A stretch of DNA of 64,000 nucleotides from Hydractinia symbiolongicarpus (lineage: Eukaryota > Cnidaria > Hydrozoa > Anthoathecata > Hydractiniidae): the NCBI RefSeq assembly GCF_029227915.1, contig NC_079888.1, positions 20,688,001 to 20,752,000 on the forward strand, read 5' to 3'. A program made the translations under genes and the position numbers. Below, in pieces: positions 50,871-62,480 of the stretch (positions are counted from its first letter, which is position 1; each line of letters starts with the position of its first letter). The notes beneath the pieces are model-generated. The model ran no database searches. It was not told the DNA's origin and worked only from the letters and a program-made list of their open reading frames with translations.

Positions 50871-53764
50871 TTTTCTGATATTACCGGGTTGCATCGCTTT
50901 TAACTATGAAACGATTGACTGTGGGACTTAATTGAGCTAACTTTGGACTGTCACCTGATAAATGTGATAAATGAGACAATTGGACTGCAAGAAAAAACAT
51001 TATTCTTAATTTGACATGATTGCCGGAATTCAGCGATTACACTGTGCTCTGTGGTAGCGCTTCATTTAAGAATTAAGATAAAAAAGTCATTTTTTTATTG
51101 TGGGACCAATCCTACCCGTTATCGCGCGCTGAAGAAATAGCGACAGTTTCAAAAACTACATTTCATTGACTTTCTAACGGTGTCAGTCCGTTTGGGTTAC
51201 AACGGTTGGGTCACATATTCGTACCAACATGTATTTAGCGATATTTTTCTGATATTACTAGGTTGCATCGCTTTTAACAATGAAACGATTGACTGTGGGA
51301 CTTATTTGAGCTAACTTTGGACTGTCACCTGATAAATGTGATAAAGGAGACAATTGGACTCCAAGAAAAAACATTCTTCTTAATTTGACATGATTGCCGA
51401 AACTCAGTGATTACACTGGGCTCTGTGGTAGCGCTTCATTTAGAAATTATGATAAAAAAGTCATTTTTTTATTGTGGGAGCAATCCTAGACATTAGCCAT
51501 TATTGCGCGCTGAGGAAATAGCGACAGTTTCAAAAACTACATTTCATTGACTTTCTAACGGTGTCAGTCCGTTTGAGTTACAACGGTTGTGTCACATATT
51601 CGTACCAACATGTATTTAGCGATATTTTTTTGATATTACTAGGTTGCATCGCTTTTAACAATGAAACGTTGACTGTGGGACTTAATTGAACTAACTTTGG
51701 ACTGTGACCTGATAAATGTGATAAATGAGACAATTGGACTCCAAGAAATAACATTCTTCTTAATTTGACGTGATTGCCGGAACTCAGCGATTACACTGGG
51801 CTCTGTGGTAGCACTTCATTTAAGAATTAAGATAAAAAGTCATTTTTTTAATGTGGGACCAATCCTAGCCATTATCGCGCGCTGAGGAAATAGCGACAGT
51901 TTCAAAAACTACATTTCATTGACTTTCTAACGGTGTCAGTCCGTTTGAGTTTCAACGGTTGTGTCACATATTCGTACCAACATGTATTTAGCGATAATTT
52001 TTTGATATTACTAGGTTGCATCGCTTTTAACAATGAAACGTTGACTGTGGGACTTAATTGAACTAACTTTGGACTGTGACCTGATAAATGTGATAAATAA
52101 GACAATTGTACTCCAAGAAATAACATTTTGTTAATTTGACGTGATTGCCGGAACTCAGCGATTACACTGGGCACTGTGGTAGCGCTTCATTTAAAAATTA
52201 AGCTAAAAAAGTCACTTTTTTACTGTGGGACCTATCCTAGCCGTTAGCGCGCGTTGTAGAAAAAGCGACAGTTTCAAAAAGTACATTTCATTGACTTTCT
52301 AACGGTGTCAGTCCGTTTGAGTTTCAACGGTTGGGTCACATATTCTTACCAACATGTATGTAGCGATATTTTTTGATATTACTAGGTTGCATCGCTTTTA
52401 ACAATGAAACGTTGACTGTGGGACTTATTTGAACTAACTTTGGACTGTGACCTGATAAATGTGATAAATGAGACAATTGGACACCAAGAAATAACATTCT
52501 TCTTAATTTGATGTGATTGCCGGAACTCAGCGATTACACTGGGCTCTGTGTTAGCGCTTCCATTAAGAATTAAGATAAAAAGTCATTTTTTTATTGTGGG
52601 ACCAATCCTAGCCAATATCTCGCGCTGAAGAAATAGCGACAGTTTCAAAAACTGCATTCCATTGACTTTCTAACGGTGTCAGTCCGTTTGAGTTTCAACG
52701 GTTGTGTCACATATTCGTACCAACATGTATTTAGCCATAATTTTTTGATATTACTAGGTTGCATCGCTTTTAACAATGAAACAATTGACTGTGGGACTTA
52801 ATTGAACTAACTTTGGACTGTGGCCTGATAAATGTGAAAAATGAGACAATTGGACTCCAAGAAATAACATTCTTCTTAATTTGACGTGATTGCCGGAACT
52901 CAGCGATTACACTGGCCGCTGTGGTAGCGCTTCATTTAAGAGTTTATATAAATAAGTCATTTTGTACTGTGGGACCAATCCTATCCGTTTTCGCGCGCTG
53001 AAGAAATAGCGACAGTTTCAAAAACTACATTTCATTGACTTTCTAACGGTGTCAGTCCCTTTCACTTACAACGGTTTGGTCGCAAATACGTACCAACATG
53101 TATTTGGCGATATTTTTCTGATATTACTAGGTTGCGTCGTATTTAACTATGAAACGATTGACTGTGGGACTTAATTGAACTAACATTGGACTGTCTTCTG
53201 ATAAATGTGATAAAGGAGACAATTGGACTCCAAGAAATAACATTCTTGTTAACTTGACATGATTGCCGAAACTCAGCGATTACACTGGGCTCTGTTGTAG
53301 CGTTTCATTTAAGAATTAAGATAAAAAAAGTCATTTTTTTATTGTGGGACCAATCCTAGCCGTTATCGCGCGCTAAAGAAATAGCGACAGTTTCAAGAAC
53401 TACATTTCTTGACTTTCTAACGGTGTCAGTCCGTTTGAGTTACAACGGTTGGGTTACATATTCGTACCAACATGTATTTAGCGATATTTTTCTGATATTA
53501 CCGGGTTGCATCGCTTTTAACTATGAAACGATTGACTGTGGGACTTAATTGAGCTAACTTTGGACTGTCACCTGATAAATGTGATAAATGAGACAATTGG
53601 ACTGCAAGAAAAAACATTATTCTTAATTTGACATGATTGCCGGAACTCAGCGATTACACTGTGCTCTGTGGTAGCGCTTCATTTAAGAATTAAGATAAAA
53701 AAGTCATTTTTTTATTGTGGGACCAATCCTACCCGTTATCGCGCGCTGAAGAAATAGCGACAGT
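50870..53764 (+). repeat. Seven-monomer block, copy 1 (period 2617 bp)
   Basis: Starts 51148, 51529, 51901, 52273 and 52644 recur at 53765, 54146, 54518, 54890 and 55261, all plus 2617. Distinctive marks are ATTACCGGGTTGC, a 7-bp insertion GACATTAG near 51488, AACATTTTGTTAATTTG, ACATGTATGTAGC, CTGTGTTAGCGC, AAACTGCATTCC and TTATATAAATAAG. The final monomers (53017, 53392) have CCCTTTCACTTAC and the 3-bp-deleted TACATTTCTTGAC. Confidence 0.9.
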
Positions 53765-56700
53765 TTCAAAAACTACATTTCATTGACTTTCTAACGGTGT
53801 CAGTCCGTTTGGGTTACAACGGTTGGGTCACATATTCGTACCAACATGTATTTAGCGATATTTTTCTGATATTACTAGGTTGCATCGCTTTTAACAATGA
53901 AACGATTGACTGTGGGACTTATTTGAGCTAACTTTGGACTGTCACCTGATAAATGTGATAAAGGAGACAATTGGACTCCAAGAAAAAACATTCTTCTTAA
54001 TTTGACATGATTGCCGAAACTCAGTGATTACACTGGGCTCTGTGGTAGCGCTTCATTTAGAAATTATGATAAAAAAGTCATTTTTTTATTGTGGGAGCAA
54101 TCCTAGACATTAGCCATTATCGCGCGCTGAGGAAATAGCGACAGGTTCAAAAACTACATTTCATTGACTTTCTAACGGTGTCAGTCCGTTTGAGTTACAA
54201 CGGTTGTGTCACATATTCGTACCAACATGTATTTAGCGATATTTTTTTGATATTACTAGGTTGCATCGCTTTTAACAATGAAACGTTGACTGTGGGACTT
54301 AATTGAACTAACTTTGGACTGTGACCTGATAAATGTGATAAATGAGACAATTGGACTCCAAGAAATAACATTCTTCTTAATTTGACGTGATTGCCGGAAC
54401 TCAGCGATTACACTGGGCTCTGTGGTAGCGCTTCATTTAAGAATTAAGATAAAAAGTCATTTTTTTATTGTGGGACCAATCCTAGCCATTATCGCGCGCT
54501 GAGGAAATAGCGACAGTTTCAAAAACTACATTTCATTGACTTTCTAACGGTGTCAGTCCGTTTGAGTTTCAACGGTTGTGTCACATATTCGTACCAACAT
54601 GTATTTAGCGATAATTTTTTGATATTACTAGGTTGCATCGCTTTTAACAATGAAACGTTGACTGTGGGACTTAATTGAACTAACTTTGGACTGTGACCTG
54701 ATAAATGTGATAAATAAGACAATTGTACTCCAAGAAATAACATTTTGTTAATTTGACGTGATTGCCGGAACTCAGCGATTACACTGGGCACTGTGGTAGC
54801 GCTTCATTTAAAAATTAAGCTAAAAAAGTCACTTTTTTACTGTGGGACCTATCCTAGCCGTTAGCGCGCGTTGTAGAAAAAGCGACAGTTTCAAAAAGTA
54901 CATTTCATTGACTTTCTAACGGTGTCAGTCCGTTTGAGTTTCAACGGTTGGGTCACATATTCTTACCAACATGTATGTAGCGATATTTTTTGATATTACT
55001 AGGTTGCATCGCTTTTAACAATGAAACGTTGACTGTGGGACTTATTTGAACTAACTTTGGACTGTGACCTGATAAATGTGATAAATGAGACAATTGGACA
55101 CCAAGAAATAACATTCTTCTTAATTTGATGTGATTGCCGGAACTCAGCGATTACACTGGGCTCTGTGTTAGCGCTTCATTTAAGAATTAAGATAAAAAGT
55201 CATTTTTTTATTGTGGGACCAATCCTAGCCAATATCTCGCGCTGAAGAAATAGCGACAGTTTCAAAAACTGCATTCCATTGACTTTCTAACGGTGTCAGT
55301 CCGTTTGAGTTTCAACGGTTGTGTCACATATTCGTACCAACATGTATTTAGCCATATTTTTTTGATATTACTAGGTTGCATCGCTTTTAACAATGAAACA
55401 ATTGACTGTAGGACTTAATTGAACTAACTTTGGACTGTGGCCTGATAAATGTGAAAAATGAGACAATTGGACTCCAAGAAATAACATTCTTCTTAATTTG
55501 ACGTGATTGCCGGAACTCAGCGATTACACTGGCCGCTGTGGTAGCGCTTGATTTAAGAGTTTATATAAATAAGTCATTTTGTACTGTGGGACCAATCCTA
55601 TCCGTTTTCGCGCGCTGAAGAAATAGCGACAGTTTCAAAAACTACATTTCATTGACATTCTAACGGTGTCAGTCCGTTTGAGTTTCAACGGTTGGGTCAC
55701 ATATTCTTACCAACATGTATGTAGCGATATTTTTTGATATTACTAGGTTGCATCGCTTTTAACAATGAAACGTTGACTGTGGGACTTATTTGAACTAACT
55801 TTGGACTGTGACCTGATAAATGTGATAAATGAGACAATTGGACACCAAGAAATAACATTCTTCTTAATTTGATGTGATTGCCGGAACTCAGCGATTACAC
55901 TGGGCTCTGTGTTAGCGCTTCATTTAAGAATTAAGATAAAAAGTCATTTTTTTATTGTGGGACCAATCCTAGCCAATATCTCGCGCTGAAGAAATAGCGA
56001 CAGTTTCAAAAACTGCATTCCATTGACTTTCTAACGGTGTCAGTCCGTTTGAGTTTCAACGGTTGTGTCACATATTCGTACCAACATGTATTTAGCCATA
56101 TTTTTTTGATATTACTAGGTTGCATCGCTTTTAACAATGAAACAATTGACTGTGGGACTTAATTGAACTAACTTTGGACTGTGGCCTGATAAATGTGAAA
56201 AATGAGACAATTGGACTCCAAGAAATAACATTCTTCTTAATTTGACGTGATTGCCGGAACTCAGCGATTACACTGGCCGCTGTGGTAGCGCTTGATTTAA
56301 GAGTTTATATAAATAAGTCATTTTGTACTGTGGGACCAATCCTATCCGTTTTCGCGCGCTGAAGAAATAGCGACAGTTTCAAAAACTACATTTCATTGAC
56401 TTTCCAACGGTGTCAGTCCCTTTCACTTACAACGGTTTGGTCGCAAATACGTACCAACATGTATTTGGCGATATTTTTCTGATATTACTAGGTTGCGTCG
56501 TATTTAACTATGAAACGATTGACTGTGGGACTTAATTGAACTAACATTGGACTGTCTTCTGATAAATGTGATAAAGGAGACAATTGGACTCCAAGAAATA
56601 ACATTCTTGATAACTTGACATGATTGCCGAAACTCAGCGATTACACTGGGCTCTGTTGTAGCGTTTCATTTAAGAATTAAGATAAAAAAAGTCATTTTTT

Positions 56701-57130
56701 TATTGTGGGACCAATCCTAGCCGTTATCGCGCGCTAAAGAAATAGCGACAGTTTCAAGAACTACATTTCTTGACTTTCTAACGGTGTCAGTCCGTTTGAG
56801 TTACAACGGTTGGGTTACATATTCGTACCAACATGTATTTAGCGATATTTTTCTGATATTACCGGGTTGCATCGCTTTTAACTATGAAACGATTGACTGT
56901 GGGACTTAATTGAGCTAACTTTGGACTGTCACCTGATAAATGTGATAAATGAGACAATTGGACTGCAAGAAAAAACATTATTCTTAATTTGACATGATTG
57001 CCGGAACTCAGCGATTACACTGTGCTCTGTGGTAGCGCTTCATTTAAGAATTAAGATAAAAAAGTCATTTTTTTATTGTGGGACCAATCCTACCCGTTAT
57101 CGCGCGCTGAAGAAATAGCGACAGTTTCAA
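53765..57130 (+). repeat. Seven-monomer block, copy 2, enlarged to nine monomers
   Basis: Repeats copy 1 at 2617 bp through 55261. It then contains an extra two-monomer duplication: 54890 and 55261 are repeated at 55634 and 56005 (744 bp). The rest follows at 3361 bp (56378 and 56753 pair with 53017 and 53392). 57126 matches 53765 only up to GGTTGGGTAACAT, where the copies part. Confidence 0.9.
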
Positions 57131-58250
57131 AAACTACATTTCATTGACTTTCTAACGGTGTCAGTCCGTTTGGGTTACAACGGTTGGGTAACATATTCGT
57201 ACCAACATGTATTTAGCGATATTTTTCTGATATTACTAGGTTGCATCGCTTTTAACTATGAAACGATTGATTGTGGGACTTAATTGAGCTAACTTTGCAC
57301 TGTCACCTGATAAATGTGATAAAAGAGACAATTGGACTCCAAGAAAAAACATTCTTCTTAATTTGACATTATTGCCGAAACTCAGCGATTACACTGGGCT
57401 CTGTGGTAGCGCTTCATTCAAGAATTATGATAAAAAGTCATTTTTTTATTGTGGGACCAATCCTAGCCATTATCCTGCGCTGAGGAAATAGCGACATTTT
57501 TAAGAACTACATTTCATTGATTTTCTAACGGGGACAGTCCGTTTGAGTTTCAACGGTTGTGTCACATATTCGTACCAACATGTATTTAGCGATATTTTTT
57601 TGATATTACTAGGTTGCATCGCTTTTAACAATGAAACGTTGACTGTGGGACTTAATTGAACTAACTTTGGACTGTGACCTGATAAATGTGATAAATGAGA
57701 CAATTGGACTCCAAGAAATAACATTCTTCTTAATTTGACGTGATTGCCGGAACTCAGCGATTACACTGGGCTCTGTGGTAGCGCTTCATTTAAGAATTAA
57801 GATAAAAAGTCATTTTTTTATTGCGGGACCAATCCTAGCCATTATCTCGCGCTGAAGAAATAGCGGCAGTTTCAAAAACTACATTTCGTTGACTTTCTAA
57901 CGGTGTCAGTCCGTTTGAGTTACAACGGTTTGGTCACATATTCGTACCAACATGTATTTAGCGATATTTTTCTGATATTACTAGGTTGCATCTGTGGGAC
58001 TTAATTGAGCTAACTTTGGACTGTCACCTGATAAATGTGATAAATGAGACAATTGGACTCCAAGAAATAACATTCTTGTTAACTTGACATAATTGCCGAA
58101 ACTCAGCGATTACACTGGGCTCTGTGGTAGCGCTTCATTTAAGAATTAAGATAAAAAAAGTCATTTTTTTATTGTGGGACCAATCCTAGCCGTTATCGCG
58201 CGCTAAAGAAATAGCGACAGTTTCAAGAACTACATTTCTTGACTTTCTAA
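57126..58250 (+). repeat. Satellite monomers M154-M156
   Basis: Starts at 57126, 57499 and 57871. M154 ends in CATTATCCTGCGC, as in the 22-27 kb region. M155 has a degraded boundary (GACATTTTTAAG) and GGGGACAGTCC. M156 (57871-58221) is 351 bp because 24 bp are missing at about 57991. Confidence 0.85.
57871..58221 (+). repeat. 351-bp monomer with 24-bp deletion (copy 1)
   Basis: GGTTGCAT runs directly into CTGTGGGAC, deleting the segment that normally reads CGCTTTTAAC...GATTGA. The repeated GA(T/C)TGA/GCATC context may have allowed slippage. Its right half (CTTGTTAACTTGACATAATTG) differs from the other two deleted monomers. Confidence 0.9.
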
Positions 58251-58967
58251 CGGTGTCAGTCCGTTTGAGTTACAACGGTTGGGTCACATATTCGTACCAA
58301 CATGTATTTAGCGATAGTTTTCTGATATTGCCGGGTATCATCGCTTTTAACTATGAAACGATTGACTGTGGGACTTAATTGAGCTAACTTTGGACTGTCA
58401 CCTGATAAATGTGATAAATGAGACAATTGGACTGCAAGAAAAAACATTCTTCTTAATTTGACATGATTGCCGGAACTCAGCGATTACACTGTGCTCTGTG
58501 GTAGCGCTTCATTTAAGAATTAAGATAAAAAAGTCATTTTTTTATTGTGGGACCAATCCTACCCGTTATCGCGCGCTGAGGAAATAGCGACAGTTTCAAA
58601 AACTACATTTCATTGACTTTCTAACGGTGTCAGTCCGTTTGGGTTACAACGGTTGGGTAACATATTCGTACCAACATGTATTTAGCGATATTTTTTTGAT
58701 ATTACTAGGTTGCATCGCTTTTAACAATGAAACGTTGACTGTGGGACTTAATTGAACTAACTTTGGACTGTGACCTGATAAATGTGATAAATGAGACAAT
58801 TGGACTCCAAGAAATAACATTCTTCTTAATTTGACGTGATTGCCGGAACTCAGCGATTACACTGGGCTCTGTGGTAGCGCTTCATTTAAGAATTAAGATA
58901 AAAAAGTCATTTTTTTATTGCGGGACCAATCCTAGCCATTATCTCGCGCTGAAGAAATAGCGGCAGT

Positions 58968-59318
58968 TTCAAAAACTACATTTCGTTGACTTTCTAACGG
59001 TGTCAGTCCGTTTGAGTTACAACGGTTGGGTCACATATTCGTACCAACATGTATTTAGCGATATTTTTCTGATATTACTAGGTTGCATCTGTGGGACTTA
59101 ATTGAGCTAACTTTGGACTGTCACCTGATAAATGTGATAAAAGAGACAATTGGACTCCAAGAAAAAACATTGTTCTTAATTTTACGTTATTGCCGAAACT
59201 CAGCGATTACACTGGGCTCTGTGGTAGCGCTTCATTTAAGAATTTTGATAAAAAAAGTCATTTTTTTATTGTGGGACCAATCCTAGCCATCATTCTGCGC
59301 AGAGGAAATAGCGACAGC
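58968..59318 (+). repeat. 351-bp monomer with 24-bp deletion (copy 2)
   Basis: Same GGTTGCATCTGTGGG junction as at 57988. It also has AACATTGTTC, TTTTACGTTATTG and AAGAATTTTGATAAA, absent from copy 1, showing that the right half was exchanged or has diverged. Confidence 0.9.
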
Positions 59319-60439
59319 TTCAAAAACTACATTTTATTGACTTTCTCACGGGGTCAGTCCGTTTGAGTTTCAACGGTTGTGTCACATATTCGTACCAACA
59401 TGTATTTAGCGATATTTTTTTGATATTACTACGTTGCATCGCTTTTAACAATGAAACGATTGACTGTGGGACTTAATTGAGCTAACTTTGGACTGTCACC
59501 TGATAAATGTGATAAATGAGACAATTGGACTCCAAGAAATAGCATTCTTCTTAATTTGACGTGATTGCCGGAACTCAGCGATTACACTGGGCACTGTGGT
59601 AGCGCTTCATTTTAGAATTATGATAAAAAAGTCATTTTTTCATTGTGGGACCAATCCTAGCCGTTATCGCGCGCTAAAGAAATAGCGACAGTTTCAAGAG
59701 CTACATTTCATTGACTTTCTAACGGTGTCAGTCCGTTTGGGTTACAACGGTTGGGTCACATATTCGTACCAACATGTATTTAGCGATAGTTTTCTGATAT
59801 TGCCGGGTATCATCGCTTTTAACTATGAAACGATTGACTGTGGGACTTAATTGAGCTAACTTTGGACTGTCACCTGATAAATGTGATAAATGAGACAATT
59901 GGACTGCAAGAAAAAACATTCTTCTTAATTTGACATGATTGCCGGAACTCAGCGATTACACTGTGCTCTGTGGTAGCGCTTCATTTAAGAATTAAGATAA
60001 AAAAGTCATTTTTTTATTGTGGGACCAATCCTACCCGTTATCGCGCGCTGAGGAAATAGCGACAGTTTCAAAAACTACATTTCATTGACTTTCTAACGGT
60101 GTCAGTCCGTTTGGGTTACAACGGTTGGGTAACATATTCGTACCAACATGTATTTAGCGATATTTTTTTGATATTACTAGGTTGCATCGCTTTTAACAAT
60201 GAAACGTTGACTGTGGGACTTAATTGAACTAACTTTGGACTGTGACCTGATAAATGTGATAAATGAGACAATTGGACTCCAAGAAATAACATTCTTCTTA
60301 ATTTGACGTGATTGCCGGAACTCAGCGATTACACTGGGCTCTGTGGTAGCGCTTCATTTAAGAATTAAGATAAAAAAGTCATTTTTTTATTGCGGGACCA
60401 ATCCTAGCCATTATCTCGCGCTGAAGAAATAGCGGCAGT

Positions 60440-60790
60440 TTCAAAAACTACATTTCGTTGACTTTCTAACGGTGTCAGTCCGTTTGAGTTACAACGGTTG
60501 GGTCACATATTCGTACCAACATGTATTTAGCGATATTTTTCTGATATTACTAGGTTGCATCTGTGGGACTTAATTGAGCTAACTTTGGACTGTCACCTGA
60601 TAAATGTGATAAAAGAGACAATTGGACTCCAAGAAAAAACATTGTTCTTAATTTTACGTTATTGCCGAAACTCAGCGATTACACTGGGCTCTGTGGTAGC
60701 GCTTCATTTAAGAATTTTGATAAAAAAAGTCATTTTTTTATTGTGGGACCAATCCTAGCCATCATTCTGCGCAGAGGAAATAGCGACAGC
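60440..60790 (+). repeat. 351-bp monomer with 24-bp deletion (copy 3)
   Basis: A copy of the 58968 monomer displaced by 1472 bp, with the same private changes. Confidence 0.92.
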
Positions 60791-61209
60791 TTCAAAAACT
60801 ACATTTTATTGACTTTCTCACGGGGTCAGTCCGTTTGAGTTTCAACGGTTGTGTCACATATTCGTACCAACATGTATTTAGCGATATTTTTTTGATATTA
60901 CTACGTTGCATCGCTTTTAACAATGAAACGATTGACTGTGGGACTTAATTGAGCTAACTTTGGACTGTCACCTGATAAATGTGATAAATGAGACAATTGG
61001 ACTCCAAGAAATAGCATTCTTCTTAATTTGACGTGATTGCCGGAACTCAGCGATTACACTGGGCACTGTGGTAGCGCTTCATTTTAGAATTATGATAAAA
61101 AAGTCATTTTTTCATTGTGGGACCAATCCTAGCCGTTATCGCGCGCTAAAGAAATAGCGACAGTTTCAAGAGCTACATTTCATTGACTTTCTAACGGTGT
61201 CAGTCCGTT

Positions 61210-62480
61210 TGGGTTACAACGGTTGGGTAACATATTCGTACCAACATGTATTTAGCGATATTTAACTGATATTACTAGGTTGCATCGCTTTTAACGGTGA
61301 AACGATTGACTGTGGGACTTAATTGAACTAATTTGGACTGTCACCTGATAAATGTGATAAAGGAGACAATTGGACTCCAAGAAATAACATTCTTCTTACT
61401 TTGACATGATTGCCGAAACTCAGCAATTACACTGGGCTCTGTGGTAGCGCTTCATTTAAGAATTAAGATAAAAAAGTCATTTTTTTATTGTGGGACCAAT
61501 CCTAGACGTTATCGCGCGCTGAGGAAATAGCGACAGTTTCAAAAACTACATTTCATAGACATTCTAAAAGTATCAATCCGTTTGAGTTACAACGGTTGAG
61601 TCACATATTCGTACCAACATGCATTTGGCGATATTTTTCTGATATTATTAGGTTGCATCGCTTTTTAATTATGAAACGGTTGACTGTGGAACTTAATTGA
61701 ACTAACTTTGGACTGTTACCTGATAAATGTGATAAATGAGACAATTGGACTCCAAGAAATAACATTCTTCTTAATTTGACGTGATTGCCGGAACTCAGCG
61801 ATTACACTGGGCTCTGTGGTAGCGCTTCATTTAAGAATTAAGATAAAAAAGTCATTTTTTTTATTGCGGGACCAATCCTAGCCATTATCTCGCGCTGAAG
61901 AAATAGCGGAAGTTTCAGAAAACTACATTTCGTTGACTTTTTAACGGTGTCAGTGCGTTTGAGTTACAACGGTTGGGTCACATATTTGTACCAACATGTA
62001 TTTAGCGATATTTAACTGATATTACTAGGTTGCATCGCTATTAACGGTGAAACGATTGACTGTGGGACTTAATTGAACTAACTTTGGACTGTGACCTGAT
62101 AAATGTGATAATTGAGACAATTGGACTCCAAGAAATAACATACTTCTTAATTTGACGTGATTGCGGGAACTCAGCGATTACACTGGGCGCTGTGGTAGCG
62201 CTTCATTTAAGAGTTTAGATAAATAAGTCATTTTTTACTGTGGGACCAATCCTATCCGTTATCGCGCGCTGAAGAAATAGCGATAGTTTCAAAAACTACA
62301 TTTCTATGACTTTCTAACGGTGTCAGCCCATTTGAGTTACAACGGTTGGATCACATATTCGTACCAACATGTATTTAGCGATATTTTTCTATTATTACTA
62401 GGTTGCATCGCTTTTAACTATGAAAGGATTGACTGTGGGACTTAATTGAACTAATTTGGACTGTCACCTGATAAATGTGA
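61210..62480 (+). repeat. Satellite monomers M165-M168, mosaic stretch
   Basis: Starts at 61165, 61538, 61914 and 62288. M165 and M167 carry TTTAACTGATATT with AACGGTGAAACG, as in the 25-45 kb region. M166 has the AAAAGTATCAATCC tract with CATGCATTTGGCG. M168 has GTCAGCCCATTTGAG and CTATTATTAC. No higher-order period is obvious. Confidence 0.85.

Larger units (their letters stand above)
58250..61210 (+). repeat. Four-monomer tandem duplication, period 1472 bp
   Basis: Starts 58222, 58595, 58968 and 59319 pair with 59693, 60067, 60440 and 60791. Both copies include GCGATAGTTTTC, ATTGCCGGGTATC, the 24-bp-deleted monomer, AACATTGTTC, CATCATTCTGCGCAGAGG, CTCACGGGGTC and CTACGTTGC. I see hardly any differences between the copies (for example CCGTTTGAG versus CCGTTTGGG near 58265/59737), so this appears to be among the youngest events. 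Confidence 0.92.

Noticed and set aside
22640-59919. Recurrent minus-strand open frames of 63-90 codons encoding similar peptides
   Set aside because: They are the same antisense stretch of the satellite, open only in monomers lacking a stop or frame-changing indel. They span monomer boundaries, have no conserved start context, and most monomers break the frame. Similarity between them reflects repeat identity, not coding selection.
59083-60758. Two plus-strand 67-codon frames (59083-59286 and 60555-60758)
   Set aside because: Both begin at a TTG created beside the 24-bp deletion junction and are the two copies of the 1472-bp duplication. No protein family is recognisable, and other monomers do not keep the frame.
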